Source: Opeltia flavorubescens
Taxonomy: Eukaryota; Ascomycota; Lecanoromycetes; Teloschistales; Teloschistaceae
Reading direction: 5' to 3'
DNA: 64,000 nucleotides
Assembly (NCBI GenBank): GCA_000442125.1
Contig: KE546978.1
Coordinates: 248,001-312,000, forward strand
Numbering within the stretch: the first letter of the stretch is position 1; every line of letters begins with the position of its first letter. The position numbers and the translations under genes are program-made. The notes beneath the pieces are model-generated. The model saw nothing but the letters and a program-made list of their open reading frames with translations, was not told the origin of the DNA and searched no databases. Below, piece by piece: positions 36,369 through 48,597 of the stretch.

Positions 36369-37398
36369 TGTGCAAGAATGGAAAATGAATTTTTGAAAAC
36401 CAGGATCAACTGTGCTGAGTTAGAAAGGAAAGAGAACATTGAGTAAATATATTCCGAGAGGAGGGACTGCCTGATTCTTGCGAAATGACGAGATTGCTTT
36501 CCATTGCCCATGGAAGCCTTGCTGTCGGTCAACCTTGACTCCACAGTGGTAGAATCTACGTCGGTAGAGACGCTTTTAGACATTGTAGAACAGTAGCCTC
36601 ATGATCAGTGGACGACACTAAATGATTTATATCGTCCCGAACCAGCCATCTGGGTCGCTTCAGTGGGATAGTGGGTATATTCAGGTACCAGAGCTGAAAT
36701 CGTCAGTGCGCACATGCGAGCCTTGCGCTCAGATCTACCAGCTGTGGACCCTAGGACCCTATTTGAGGAAATTTCGAAGAGGGTATCGCATACAATGGGA
36801 GCAATGAAAGATCGGGCTTCTCTAGGCGTTTAGCCATCGTCTGTCGGTCTGTCGAATTATCTCTAAAGCTTCTCCAATTCTTGTTGAGAAAGCGTAAATT
36901 CAACCTTTGGAGTCCGACTAGTGGTCGAGCAGTGTGCTGTTACTGTCAGCAAGTAGGTCCAGGAAGTTCCTTGGATGCTCGAGTTGTCAGGCACACATNT
37001 TGTCGTAGAATCGTCAACACCGTTATCACAACTTAATGAGAGTTTGGAACGTCGGAGGACGAAGACCGAAAATAGCTTTTCAGGAGCTTGGCGCCAAGAT
37101 ATTTACTGTTTCGGCATAGCGTCGACGATAGCTGAAAATAATGCGAACTCAATTGACTTTCTCCGCAACGTTTATCTAACTCCACGTTCCTTGATTGCAA
37201 TCCTCGTTATCCCGTACGATTTTTAGCTATCGAATGCTTAGCCTACACTTTAAAATCATCGCTACTTCGCGCTGATGTCGTTTTACCAAACTCCGTCCAA
37301 GTAGTCTAGCCACAAGAATCTCTGAATCCCAACTACCAAGAATCCTACCAAACTCCTACCGCCACCTTATTTAAGCCATGGATTAAGCTCCAACCTCC
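36369..37398. other. Intergenic DNA
   Basis: About 1 kb between the secreted-protein gene and the transposase relic. An n lies at 36999. No gene is recognised. Confidence 0.4.
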
Positions 37399-37976
37399 AT
37401 GCCACCCCAAGGAACGATCTCCGAGGGCAATCCCGTGGGAAGAGCGCCTACAGTCCGCCATAAAAACCTTCCGCTCGAACCCTCCTAAGAAGCCTCATAA
37501 TTCAAACCAGCCTCCCAGAAGCGGCCGCCATCAAGGCGCGCTATAGCCTTGAAGCAAAACGTCCACATCTCCACCATGATCCGTCGTATCAACGCACAGA
37601 ACAAGAGCCATGTGAAAGGAGCTGTGGATCTACAGATATTGAAGCCAGAGGAGGAGGACGCGATCGTAAGGGTTGTGAAATCAGGATGGCATACTGCTAC
37701 TACAGCTGGCGCGTTCCTAAGCCCTCCTCCGCGGATCGCAACAGTGAGGGCAATGGCGGAGACACTTTTCTCATGAGGGGAGATGATGCAGCCCTGGGAC
37801 CGATGTGGGGTTACGACATTCATTCAAACGTCATGCCTGATCTAGAGGTTATTTTCAATCATCGTCGGAAGAATAAACCGCATACCCATCTTGTGCCTAA
37901 GAAACCGATCACGCAGAACAGGGGGCCAAGAACAAAAAGCCTACAATTTGACAAAACAAAAACAAAATCTCCCTGA
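37399..37976 (+). pseudogene. Degenerate pogo/CENP-B-type transposase N-terminal region
   Basis: From the ATG at 37399 the frame reads MPPQGTISEGNPVGRAP, then meets two TAA stops near 37489 and 37501, exactly where CAA (Gln) would be expected. It then continues in the same frame with RRAIALKQNVHISTMIRRIN and LKPEEEDAIVRVVKSGW. Downstream the match shifts frame at least twice (ALGPMWGY, RFIQ-like, DLEVIFNHRRKNKPH). The order of a psq-like helix-turn-helix, LxPEEE, and a GxxW...FxxxHPDLE block is that of Tc1/pogo or CENP-B DNA-binding domains. C-to-T nonsense changes at CAA fit RIP. The DDE catalytic part was not found downstream, so this is a truncated relic. Confidence 0.55.
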
Positions 37977-38135
37977 ATAATTAAGCAGAACGAAAGAACA
38001 AGCTACAAAAACCACCAAAGACGAGTTCAGCCGGAGGTTCTAAGCATTCAATAAAGAAAAAAAATTTCAATAACTTCGAATTACTCATAACCAAAAAAAA
38101 CCCCCTTCTCAAAACCCCCCCACAAAGAAAAAACA

Positions 38136-38603
38136 CTAATGCCCATGATTAGCCTTCCCCCTAACCGCCCGATTCCACTCATCATCAAACACAAAAGCCG
38201 CACTCCTCCAATTCCCCCCATTAGCCTTAAAGCTCAAACACTTCCCCGCACCCCCCTTCCCACTCAACCCATGATTATCATCCACCGGGTTCGCGGGGCT
38301 CCAAACGGTCTTGGTGGCCCATGTCTGGCATTCCTTGTCCGTGAAGAAGTTTATTCCTAGGGCGCGGTCTCCGCCCCAGTTGATGCCTACATTGTCGGAC
38401 ATGGGTTGGAAGGTGAAGCAGGACCAGGAGGGGTGCTTCATGTGCCCGGTTAGGGGTTGGCCGGAGCAGGTGGGGGAGATGAAGGAGCCGATTGAGGGGC
38501 CGTTGTAGCGTTTTTCGAGGGGGAGGGTGGTGTTTCCTGTGGGGGCGGAGAGAGTAAAGGGGAGGGCGCTCAGCGCCAGGAGGAGGATTTGGGTGGGATG
38601 CAT
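38136..38603 (-). CDS. Small secreted protein with a Kex2-like site
   Basis: Single exon, 155 residues. A signal peptide (MHPTQILLLALSALPFTLSA) and a short pro-segment end at LEKR, a Kex2-type cleavage site, leaving a mature protein that begins YNGPSIGSFISPTCSG. The mature part holds four cysteines (SPTCSG, WSCFTF, KECQTW, GKCLSF), several Trp and Gly-rich stretches, and no transmembrane segment. The spacing suggests two disulfides and a compact beta-rich domain. No family is recognised. Size, secretion and location make it an effector-like candidate, but nothing shows a host role. Confidence 0.75.
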   Translation of the reverse strand: MHPTQILLLALSALPFTLSAPTGNTTLPLEKRYNGPSIGSFISPTCSGQPLTGHMKHPSWSCFTFQPMSDNVGINWGGDRALGINFFTDKECQTWATKTVWSPANPVDDNHGLSGKGGAGKCLSFKANGGNWRSAAFVFDDEWNRAVRGKANHGH

Positions 38604-39272
38604 TTCTTTTTTCTGGATGGGTTATTACTGTGGTAGTTGAGAGGAAGGATTTTTGTGTGTGGTGGTTGGTATGAATTCTGGTTATTTTTTTTGCTTCTTT
38701 GATAGAGCTTTGCGTGAACAGACAAGATGGATAGTGATTTCTGACCTGAGAAAAATGGATGAGAATTGACGGTGCTGGGATGTTTTGAAGCTTGCTCGAG
38801 ATACAAAGGCTGCAGGGGACAAAGAAAAACGATGGATCAAGGGTCAATGTTGTTGTGAGAAGACAATGGCGAGGCAAGGTATGAAAGAGGTTGGGTCTTT
38901 GAGATGGAGAGAAAGGACAAAGCGAATGTGTTCGAGACTGGCCGGGCTATGAGTGTACCTGCACTCTCGCGAAAGGTCGATAATAGCAGCGATGAGACTT
39001 TGGAAAACTCTTTGCTGGGAGTAGCGAGCAGACTGGGCTTCGATAGTCCGATAATATAGTCCATGTGTGCAACTTCGTGAGTCATGTGGACCTTTTGTCC
39101 GTAGCGATGAATTGATCCTGTAACTTGATATGTTGCGAAACGAGGGCGCCTGACGCCATGTTCCTATTCACAAGAAGAATATGCGTCGGACTGAAATTTT
39201 TCGAATATTAACCAATTGCTGGTCGTAAACTTCCGACCGGGTACTATTGATTCATAATGTCGTCCAACTCCT
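38604..39272. other. Intergenic DNA
   Basis: About 670 bases between two secreted-protein genes. No gene is recognised. Confidence 0.45.
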
Positions 39273-39860
39273 TCATGCAATGATCTTCACCTCGACAGAT
39301 ATACCCACTCGCTGTCCCGGCGGCCACAGCACCCCGTTCCATGTCCCAACCAAGCCTTTCTCCGCCCAACCTCTACACTTCACACCCAACCACTCCAAGT
39401 CTTTCCATACCAACGGCTTATCTCCCTTACCGTAAAAATTAATCCACAATCTGCCTGCCCCGAATGCCATGGCCATATCACTCTTGAGGTTCTGGCCGCC
39501 ATTAAAAGAAGATTGGGAAGCTATCGCGCCATAGAAGGAGGAAAAGGCTACGGCAGCGCTGTTGGCGGGGTAGTAGTTGTAGGAGGTGAGGAAGAGGCGG
39601 TATCTGGTCGAGGGGGGTGGGGCGGATATAAAGAGGTCTCCGACGGCGATGGAGGGATAGCAAGCGAGGAGATCGGATACGGTGCTACGTTTTCGAAATT
39701 GACAAATTGATTCTACGTCATCTTGGAGCAGCCTCGACGACCTCCGCACCAGAGGTGATCGACCAGCTAGATCGTGAGACTTGGGGGTAGGAGAGGTAAG
39801 GGACAGACTGAAGAGGTTGGAAAAACCGAATAGAAAATGAAATAAGAATAGAGATAGCAT
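39273..39860 (-). CDS. Putative secreted protein of unknown function
   Basis: Single exon, 195 residues. The first 20-23 residues are strongly hydrophobic (MLSLFLFHFLFGFSNLFSLS), consistent with a signal peptide. Basic RSPLVRRSSR follows and could be a pro-region with dibasic cleavage. The mature part contains YRLFLTSYNYYPANSAAVAF, an aromatic WINFYGKGDKPLVWKDL stretch and only two or three cysteines. No catalytic motif or known family is seen. It is the third small secreted protein in this segment, all on the same strand, but the three do not look like recent duplicates of one another. Confidence 0.6.
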   Translation of the reverse strand: MLSLFLFHFLFGFSNLFSLSLTSPTPKSHDLAGRSPLVRRSSRLLQDDVESICQFRKRSTVSDLLACYPSIAVGDLFISAPPPSTRYRLFLTSYNYYPANSAAVAFSSFYGAIASQSSFNGGQNLKSDMAMAFGAGRLWINFYGKGDKPLVWKDLEWLGVKCRGWAEKGLVGTWNGVLWPPGQRVGISVEVKIIA

Positions 39861-40326
39861 TCGATCTTTTCCAGAATTGATTGGGGAAGAATGAGATTGA
39901 GCACCAGAACGTGGAATATGGGGAAAAAGCCAAGCGAGAGTCTAGAATACCTTATACACAGACACAGACCTTAGAGGTACCACATAACCGCGGCGCATCG
40001 TGCAGTACCGTTTGTGGCTGTTTTGGCTGCAGCTGTCAAGATGATGCGAGACAGCGAGTAAGGTATTCACGAGCTAAACGATATGCGCGTGAATATGATT
40101 CATCCTCGATGGCGCGCTGCGCTTTGGCTTTGGAAGTAGTCAAAGCGGGTATTGCTAGAACGTCTCAAACGGGCCGCCATTTCTCTTGTCGCTGTGAGAT
40201 AGTGATAAAGTCGGCTGATGACCATGAGTGATTATGCTTTGAAACATCATCTGAGGCTTGGAGATGACGCTAGTAGAAGACATCGCATGAGACATCCGGC
40301 CGACGCTATACTGTCTTGACTGCTGT
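39861..40326. other. Intergenic DNA
   Basis: 466 bases. No gene is recognised. Confidence 0.45.
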
Positions 40327-41370
40327 TCAGTCAGTGTCTTCATACATCAAATTACCATTAATCTTCGACCAAAACTCTTCGACGATATCATTTCCTGCAC
40401 CCGCCCGCAGCACCAAGTATCTCCTCCCGTCTACCTTTGGTGACCACTCTCCTTTGTTCCCTCCGACCACCATACCTCCAGCCTCTTCCACAACAACCCA
40501 ACCAGCGGCCACATCCCATGCCCAACACCCACCTTCCCAGTACACATCGATATCACCTCTTGCCACTGAGCACATGTTGAGTGCCGCGCTACCCAGCGAA
40601 CGTACTGACTGGACCATCGTGCCGTCTACAGACTTGTCTCTTCCAAGGGCGGAGAAGGTGCTAATCTTACAGTTCCAGTTGTTGCCCGCTCGCTCATTCC
40701 CGTACTCGACCGCAACGAGAGCATGTGAAAGATTTGGTAGCGTGGGAGGCGGTGATCGTAAAGGTAGCTTTCGTTTCTCATATGTGGAATCTACCCTCTC
40801 TCCATCTCTCGGAAACGAATCCGGGGCTCTCGGACAGGTGAGGAATGCCCCTTGCCCTCTGATAGCCGTATAGAGATGCTGCGTGAAGGGGTTGTAGACC
40901 ACGCCGACCAATGGCTTCTGCTTATGAGCGAAGGCTAGAGAGATTGAGACGTAAGGGTGAGCATGGACGAAGTTGGTAGTCCCGTCGATTGGATCAACGA
41001 TGAAGGTTGGATTTTCTGTTAACCGGCCTGATTTGGCAGTCTCTTCGCCGAGAAATCTGTAATTCACCGATCAGCTGATGGCTTCCAGGGCGGTGAAAGC
41101 GGGGAGCTACACGAGTAATCTGGGTAGGCAGATTTCAGAGAAGTCGAAACAAGATCTTCTACCGCTTTGTCTGTTTCTGTAACCAAGTCGGAAGCTATGC
41201 TAGATGTCAATGCCGACTTCTTTCTCGAAGAGAACTCATCCAGTTGGCAAAGGCCTACAATTCTTTTTCGTGTCGACTGTGGAGGGATTGGCGGAAATGA
41301 TCATAGACCCAGCTTTCTGAGCTATACTGACAAGGAAATCATGGATTTCTTGGAGGTTGAGATCCGCCAT
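40327..41370 (-). CDS. Inositol-1-monophosphatase family protein
   Basis: Exons 41370-41259, 41194-41113 and 41056-40327, 307 residues, normal for the family. It hydrolyses myo-inositol monophosphates to inositol, feeding phosphatidylinositol synthesis and inositol recycling. Metal-binding motifs are intact: KKNSSDLVTETDKAVE (joined across intron 1), FLGEE, DPIDGTTNFVHAHPY and the C-terminal WDVAAGWVVVEEAGG. The start MADLNLQEIHDFLVSIAQKA is the usual N-terminal helix. Some fungal members are named QutG in quinate clusters, but no quinate gene is present here. Intron 1 uses acceptor CATAG and intron 2 donor GTGTAG. Both close in frame. Confidence 0.9.
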
Positions 41371-41704
41371 AATGGTTCGGTATGGTATCCGTATATCAAT
41401 TAATCCGCAAGAAATCTGATAAGAACGTATTTTGGCGGAAAGTTTGTCCCGGGGTCCCGCATCCAGATTATGATAGGCGGCTTATCTTCGGCAGGATGGA
41501 ATATGCCCCTTACCGCTTACAGCTATTGTTCCACCACGATCCTCATATCCCTGGCAGCATGTTGCGGTACCGGCTTTGATAGTTATATATCACGAGCTGG
41601 AGATAAATGCTGAAGCATCCAGCTTAGAAGTAGAAACTCTAGATAAATTCGGCGATCACGATGATAGCGAAAAACGCCTGCAATGCTCGCTCGTTCGCCA
41701 CGCC
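41371..41704. other. Intergenic DNA
   Basis: 334 bases between the IMPase start and the lipase stop. Nothing is recognised. Confidence 0.45.
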
Positions 41705-44700
41705 CTAGTGCTCACTGCCCTTCCCAATGCTCATCCGACTCACAGCTTCCGAAACGCCTGGAGACCTAGCTTCATTCGCATCGCTTTCGTTACTCGTGGC
41801 CTTTGCTAAAGTATTTAATTGCTCCTCCATTGATTTCCCCAGTCCAACATTGGTGGAGTATCCATGCAGAACTTGCGGCATATCCTTCGACTCAAGTCCA
41901 GGCGAAGAGCTTTGTTCTAGATGCAAGCCGCCACTCTCTTGTGCTGGAGACAGGGTCAAGAAATTGGCAATCTCTGCGTCAGAGGTTCCCCGTAGGGATG
42001 TCTGACTTGAGGCGGGCTGACTCGGAACGTGTAATTGTGGTGGCCGCCGAAGATGTTCAGGGCTCCCAATGTCATCATCGTCGTCTGTAATATCAAACAT
42101 CGCATCACTCCATTGCGCCGAGTTCTGCCTCGATATTGCCTTCCTCCCAGTTTGACTACTCATGCTGCTGTTGGCAACAGATTTCATCTCCGCAATCTCA
42201 TCTCTAGCTTCCCGTGATTCGCTTTCCGTGCGTGGTTTCTGAGGACCCAGATCGACTTCTTCTCCATGATCACCAACCCCTTCTTGCACGGGATTTGCAC
42301 GCTCCTTGTTAGGCTCGTAAACATCTGCTGTTTTCGCAGCATACGTGTCTGCAAAGTGCGTGTCCACCAGGTGCTTGATCACTGGCCACCCATAGGCGTT
42401 GGCGAACATACGGCGAACGCAGATATTGTTGTGAGCATCAGGTTCCAGCCGTACCAGAACCTTACGCCAGGATAGATCATGATGGTAAGCTCGGGCAATC
42501 TTTTCTTCTACTTTCATACCATTCGTATCAGGTTGATTCGTCCCTCCTGATGTACCGTAGTCGGTATTCGATCTGGTCAGACCATTCCTGCCCTCCGATG
42601 AGAATGACCGTGATAAGCCTGAGCGTTTCTTGAGCGGTGGAGGCGGGATGTCTTCGGGATGATATACCCGATCATGGAAAATAGTGCGAGGACGGCTCTC
42701 TGGATCATTGATGAAACTTTCAGGAGGGAGTGGCGGATTAAGTATATCTCCCGCTGACTCAAATACAGTAGTCTTTGGTGGTGCAAAGACATTGTTGGGA
42801 TCTTCGTGCATCGAAAAGCCTCGAGCCATACCAGGTCGATCCTCGGCTGGTGATGATCCAAGTTGAGGAGTACTCTCCGAAGGACTTGACTCATTGTCGG
42901 CTTCAGCTCTCATAGTCTGGCCGCGCTTGTATATTCTGGCATGTTTGGGCGAAGGGGTATAATCAGAAGAATTGCTAGGCCGAAGAAGACCTAGACCAAA
43001 GTTGAGGAAATCACCAAACAGATGGGAAGATTGCTGAGAGGGTTCACTCTTCAGTTTTGAGGCATTCGAAGCTTCGTCCCGAGAGTGCTTGCTGCTTGCA
43101 CTTTGTCGCCGTGCCTTGACACCTTGGTTGCTCTGGATGACCGTATCATCCTTCGTCTCATCATCTGCGGGTTGTGGTACAACTGCCTTTCTGGCACGAC
43201 CAGTTGCTTCTTCGCCACTCTCATCCGCTTGGGAATCGCTTTCGTTTCCTTGAAGTGCCCGTTGTCGATAGGCGGCGGTTGAATTTGATCCCGTCAGCTC
43301 CGACCATCCCCATCCAGCCATAGTTCCCACCAGGCCATTCTCGCGCCGTGCTTTTTCAACGCGTCCCAATCCGCTCCAGTCCAGGAAGAGGAGGCAAGAT
43401 GTTCGTAAGGGTACAATTCCATCATTGACGACGTTAGAATAAACGGTGCGGTTTCTGAAAAGCTTCAGGACATGATGGGCTGGGCCGGTTGGCAATATTC
43501 GTAGTAATGGCTTTGAGCCCGGGTCAGGCTGACGGTGAGCTCTCTGCGCCTCATTTCCAATACCGCCGATCATAGCACCCCATCCACTTCTGACCATGGT
43601 CGGAGTCCGCCAGGTCAGACCAAGATCCTGTCCCGTGCGTCCAACCAAGCCAAAGTCAAGCGCGAATTTGACGTATAATGGGTTCTCGTTGCTAAGCCCA
43701 AGGAATGGAGAAGCTAAAGCTACGAAATTGACGGGCTTGATTTCCTCGAAGAAATGTGGAGAATGCTTGTATATGTATGCGACAGCGTATGTCTGAGTCA
43801 ATCCGCCTAAAGAGTGTCCAATGAAGCTTATGCTGGTGATCTTGTATGCGAGCTTATCATTCTTTGCTGTCCCTTGATGTATACTGCTATGTCCATGGGC
43901 AGGTAAACCAGCGTGTGCTTCTGGAGGTTGCTGGCCGGTCATTGCCCGTGAAATGGTCTTTGACATGGACTGCTTGACGGGCAGGAAAGGTTGATCAGGA
44001 TAAGTCATGGATAGTACGTATTTAGCAAGGCGTTTGCCCAAGTATTGAATTCCGCGCTCTGTTCTGACGGCGTTCCCCGAGAAGCCTCGAACGATAACCT
44101 CCTCTTCATCCTCATCATCCGAAGTATTCCCTTCCAGGTCATTCTGTCCGCCCGACAAAGGTGCTGTCGTGGACCTATTGTGGTCACTATCGCCCTCTTT
44201 CCTCGTAGGAACCACTTGCTGCCTTTCCTTTGCCTTTCGAGCCCGTGCACTCTCCCGAGCTTGCTTCGCCCCAGCATCTATGCTTTCTTTGATGTAGAGC
44301 ATGTCTGCTCCCAGATTACTGTGAAGTCCATGCGTCAGAACGACAAGATGAACTTTCATTTGTCTCCTTGCTGAGGAGTTGGAAGGTCGCTTGGTGCTCT
44401 GATTACCCGGATCGCTCACACCTCGCGCATGCGATAGAACATGCTCGTCTTGCGGATTTGGTAAATAATCCCTTGAGCCTCTGTTCTTTCCTTCATCACT
44501 CCATGCTGGTAGATCTGGCTTGTTCCAAAGACTGACTGTATCATCTACTATCAGGTTGATAGCAGTCGAAAAAACGCCCTTGGGCTGCGCAGCGCCATGG
44601 CCAGCCAAGCTCTTCTTACTTTGCTGATGATCCTGGAGCTGCCCCGGTGTCGCGATTGTCTTCCCTGTCAGAGCTGAAAATCCAAGCTCGACTGATCTTT

Positions 44701-45204
44701 CGTCTCTTCCTACTAACAATTCGAAGTGGACCGTTGCAGAGGTGGAAAAGATGACCTGCGATGCCACTTCTATGATCCATGTGAAGCTGGGAACCTTTCC
44801 ATCCGTAGTCCTCCTTGTATGCAACTTGTCTGGTGTCTCCCGGATATTCTCGGGAACCGTGAGCTGACTGGACCAACTCCCGCCAGCTTTGAGGTTCGGC
44901 TCGAATTCTGGGGTTCCTTCATCATGTGGTGATTGGCGTTTGCAGTTTGGATCGAAGGTAGACGGATAGCATGCTGTGTATAGAGTGTACGGTCCATGAA
45001 GATATGCCGCTCGGAGGGGGATAGCAGAGCTATTCTTGATTTTGACAAAGAGGTGCGAGGGAGAAGGGACGATTCGGTCGGAGCTAGGAGTGTAGGTGAG
45101 GGTATATCTGTTGAAATGAGCGGAGTTCAAACAGGATAGGCATTATATACGCACCGAACTACCTCTCCGATCTTGACGCTACCGATTTGATGTACCAGCA
45201 GCAT
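41705..45204 (-). CDS. ROG1-type putative lipase/serine esterase (DUF676)
   Basis: Two exons, 45204-45155 and 45107-41705, 1,150 residues. The start is the ATG of MLLVHQIGSVKIGEVVR, which joins in frame to YTLTYTPSSDRIVPSPSH. The N-terminal beta-rich region (about 1-150) precedes an alpha/beta-hydrolase domain: VHLVVLTHGLHSNLGADM near residue 265, the nucleophile elbow SFIGHSLGGLTQTYAVAY near 445, and the acid/His region TVYSNVVNDGIVPLRTSC near 580. The family includes yeast ROG1 and LPL1, which act on lipid droplets or membrane lipids. The C-terminal half (about 620-1150) is a long Ser/Glu/Lys-rich disordered tail, with a short conserved patch (LSWRKVLVRLEPDAHNN) near residue 900. The acidic low-complexity insert inside the hydrolase is common in fungal members. 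Confidence 0.85.
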
Positions 45205-45846
45205 TCTTTGTGCCTTGCGGATTGAGTCCGGTGATACATGCCATCCCACAGCGGCGCGATAGTGGAAGTTCCCCGCGCTCTTTGACTCCCTCTCGAGCTT
45301 CTGAAGCTGTTGATATGTACGTGGAGTTATCAGCATCCAACCAGTGAGTATCAAACATTTTCGAGGTCAGGGAATGGAGGATTAATCGCGGGTTCGGCTT
45401 GGACCCTTCAAGATAGTCTTGGCACGAGGAATGGATTGGTGACCGACATCAATTATTTAAGCCGATCATCGGCGTGCTTGAGCTCAGAACACGAGACTCG
45501 ATATCGACACAAGACCCAACTAAAACCGCTATCAAAGGCTTCAAGACTAGCTAGTTTACAACGTGCCCACTGACTGCCCTTCAGTGAACAAAGGATGGCC
45601 TGGACAATGCTTGTTTTCCAAGCCAGAGGCATTATCTGGTGAAGACCGAATATCGAGGTATCGGTTGCCAGGCTACTGAATGCGTTGCCATTGCCATGGT
45701 GATTAATTGAAGGAAATGGTATCAAAGAATTTAGTATTCTAGAAAACCTTTGGATCTGATAGCTGCATGGAGTCGAGCTCGATGCAGAGCAAAGGAGTAG
45801 TATCTCAGATTAAAGTCCTGCGAGTCATCTCTTCATAGCCTCGTAC
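45205..45846. other. Intergenic DNA
   Basis: 642 bases between the lipase start and the HGH1 stop. No gene is recognised. Confidence 0.45.
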
Positions 45847-47250
45847 TCAGAAAACCTCCACGATCTTCTCATCATCGCTATCCTCTTCCCCACCCTTGTC
45901 ATCTCCCGCAACCATGCCACCTTTCCAATCCGCCTTTCCCTGATCCTTGCTCTCCTTCAATTCCTCCTCTCCTGCCATTAGAATCTGCACAACTCTATCC
46001 ACCCCATCCCTAACACCCTCATCCTCAACATCAACATGTAACTCCCTTAACACCGGATAAGTACCACTCTCCTTCAATGCTTTTGCGACTCTCTCTCCAC
46101 CCCTCGCTGCCAACAAGAAAAAACACTCTACTAAACATTTCAGCACACTTAAGTTCCCTTCTCTTTGTTGATCTGGCCCTAGAAATTGGCATTCTGGCGG
46201 TAAGAGCTCCGTTTCCTCGTCTGAAAATGGAGGGTCCGGGCCGATGAGTGGGAGGAGGATGGAAGGAAATATGTGTGGAATGAGAGGTGGGATGGAGGTT
46301 TCGGGGGAGGGAAGCGCGAGGAGGGTGTTCTTGACCGTTGTTGCTGTGCCAAGGCGCAGGGGAAGGGGGTTGCTGGGAGGAGAAAGGTGAGGGGTTAAGG
46401 TCGTGATTGGTGGGGCCGATGAAGTGGAAGTTATGCTAAAATGAGTGGCTATTGGTGGAAACTGGATTTTGGTTAGTTAATTGCTTGGATGGTTGCTTGC
46501 TTCGTGTAACTTCGTTGAGGGAGGCAAATAGAGGAGGTGGGAAAGACAAATACCTTCGCGAGGTCTGCAAAAACGTAAGATAGGTACTCGAATGTTGCGT
46601 TTGAGTTGTATTTGCCGTGAACACCTGCGTTGAAGAGTGCGAGTAGCTGGTCCAAAGCGTTCTTTGATGGTGAAAGGGAGATAACGGCCGGGCGGCTTAG
46701 CGCAAGGAGACTGGACAGAGAGTCTGATTTCGCGAGGTTGGCCAGGAGCATTGAAAGCAGGTTTGCAGTTGGTTCTCTGGGATTCTGGTTTTGGCAGGAG
46801 TTGAATTCAGTTTTGGTGAATCTGGAAAGATGACCGAGGCAGGAGTCTTACGGTGATTCGACTGAGGATTGTTCCGAGGAAGGCGTCATCTTCGGCAAGA
46901 GATTTGAGGATTGCCGGCTCCGTGGATATGTTGATGAGAATTGTGAGGGCATTTTGGGCTATGGCCTGATGGATGTTAAGAGTTGTCCATGCACAATACG
47001 TTGATCCATTACAGGGTAGTCTTTGACGAGAAGTTTCAAGTCTTTGATCGGTGTAAGTTGATTGACCTTGAAGACCGCAGGCTGTGTTCTGGAGTAGGGG
47101 ACAAGATTCTCAGCGGCAATCTGGCGGATTTGGGTATTGCCATGATGGAGAAATTCCACCAGCTGACGAATTCATGGTCAGTGATAAAGGAAAGATGAAT
47201 CATTAGCAGCAGCTGCTAAGCTGACTGACTTCTTCGAGCTCTGTGGGCAT
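45847..47250 (-). CDS. HGH1: Protein HGH1 (eEF2 co-translational folding factor)
   Basis: Five exons: 47250-47230, 47162-47013, 46965-46852, 46784-46554 and 46461-45847, 376 residues, typical for the family. HGH1 is an armadillo-like protein that helps translation elongation factor 2 fold together with TRiC. The start MPTELEE joins to LVEFLHHGNTQIRQIAAENL. Later come KLLVKDYP/AIAQNALTILINIS, NPREPTANLLSMLLANL and FEYLSYVFADLAK. The C terminus has REGNLSVLKCLVECFFLLAA, GTYPVLRELH and an acidic end. Every intron is 46-92 nt, phase 0, with good donors (GTCAGT, GTAATG, GTAAGA, GTATTT). The first exon encodes only seven residues. Confidence 0.9.
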
Positions 47251-48597
47251 TTTGAAACGGTTGGGAAGCCCGAAACGAAGAGTTGACGGAGGAAAGCCGA
47301 AGATTCAACGAAGAGAAGCGAGTTGACTTGAGAGTTGTAATCAGAGACTGATGACGGAACAGACGAAGGAAACGAAGACCAGGACGAACTGACAAGGCCA
47401 GTGTCGTAAGTTGACGAGACGCTACAGAAGAAGGCTTTTCAGAGCCATCGACGCAAGCGAGTTCGAAGCTGCCAAGTAAAACACGTGATTGCAGCCGCCC
47501 ATCCCAGCCGCGACAGTCAAAGTTTACTAGGACCTCGTTACAGTCGATAACGATTGGGCTCTGTCTGTAATTGCTGGCCGGAGGTTCACCAATCCGACGC
47601 TCGGTGCATCCTGAGCCTATATCACGTAGACCCATCCGCTCCCCGAGTTCTCCATCAGGACTACACCCACGTGAAAATGTCTCTAGTAGTCCTGCCACCA
47701 TAATACCAGGGAGGCTGATCTTTCACTCGATAAAGCGAGGAAAATCAAAAGGTTTGAGGCCGCTGTAAGAAAAGAAAATAAATGGTCAGTCCATTATTTA
47801 TCATCGAGCGCGTTACGTCACTTCTTATGCTTTTCGTCATGCCATTCAAGGAAGCAACATGCAAGAAACGTGTAGGGTTGTGGAGTAGGTGATGCCGTCC
47901 GGAGACAAATCAAAGAGGTCGTGCGCCTCAAAGGAGTATCGGCATTGGTATGAGTCGTAATCCGGGAAGTAAGATGAGAGGATGATGGGGAAGATGAGCG
48001 TTTCTTCTTCGTGGTGCAAGAAAACGTTTTCCTCGTCGTTGCTCTGTAACGCCAGTGATGAATCTGAAAAGTTCGTAATGGAGGATAAATGGATTTTCGT
48101 GGTGGAGGAGAGGAGTAAGATCAATGAATAGAGGCATGTTAAATAATAAGACGTGATTAGCTTGGCGACTTGGGCGAGATGATTCTACTGGGTAGATGTG
48201 CTTAAGCTGTTAATAGTGTCGTCCTTCAAGCGATGATAGTTGAATTAGTGTTCCAGAACAAGAAAGCAGTCAGGCTGAGAATGTTTGCACGATCACCACA
48301 TCAAAGCTATCGGCAATACACATGTATTAAGCGCATTGATGCCGAGATTTGTATAGTTTAATTCGTCCTTCACTATAGTACATCACACCTGACTTTTATG
48401 CAACTATGCAGACCTCTGAGCCGCCCTAGCTTTCCAATATCATTGCCTTGCCCTCCTTTCGCCAACGCTAGCGACTGCAGGTTTTTCTGTCTCACCACGA
48501 GCATCCTGGAGATCAGGTAACCGTTGTATCGATTCAGATGAAAGCAGCGGCAGAAGAAGTCCGAATTTTTGACAATATTCCATGTAATACTGTCGAG
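47251..48597. other. Intergenic DNA
   Basis: 1.35 kb. A minus-strand open stretch near 47846-48130 has coding-like composition but no ATG. No gene is called. Confidence 0.4.

Noticed and set aside
36975-37226. Plus-strand ORF crossing the n at 36999
   Set aside because: There is no recognisable protein character and the n makes its frame unreliable.
44005-44374. Overlapping ORFs on both strands inside the lipase gene
   Set aside because: They are shadows of the real coding frame, which is supported by the GHSLGG hydrolase motif.
47846-48137. Minus-strand open stretch near 47.8-48.1 kb with acidic, coding-like residues
   Set aside because: The coding-like frame has no ATG and runs into a stop upstream. 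The frame that has an ATG looks non-coding.
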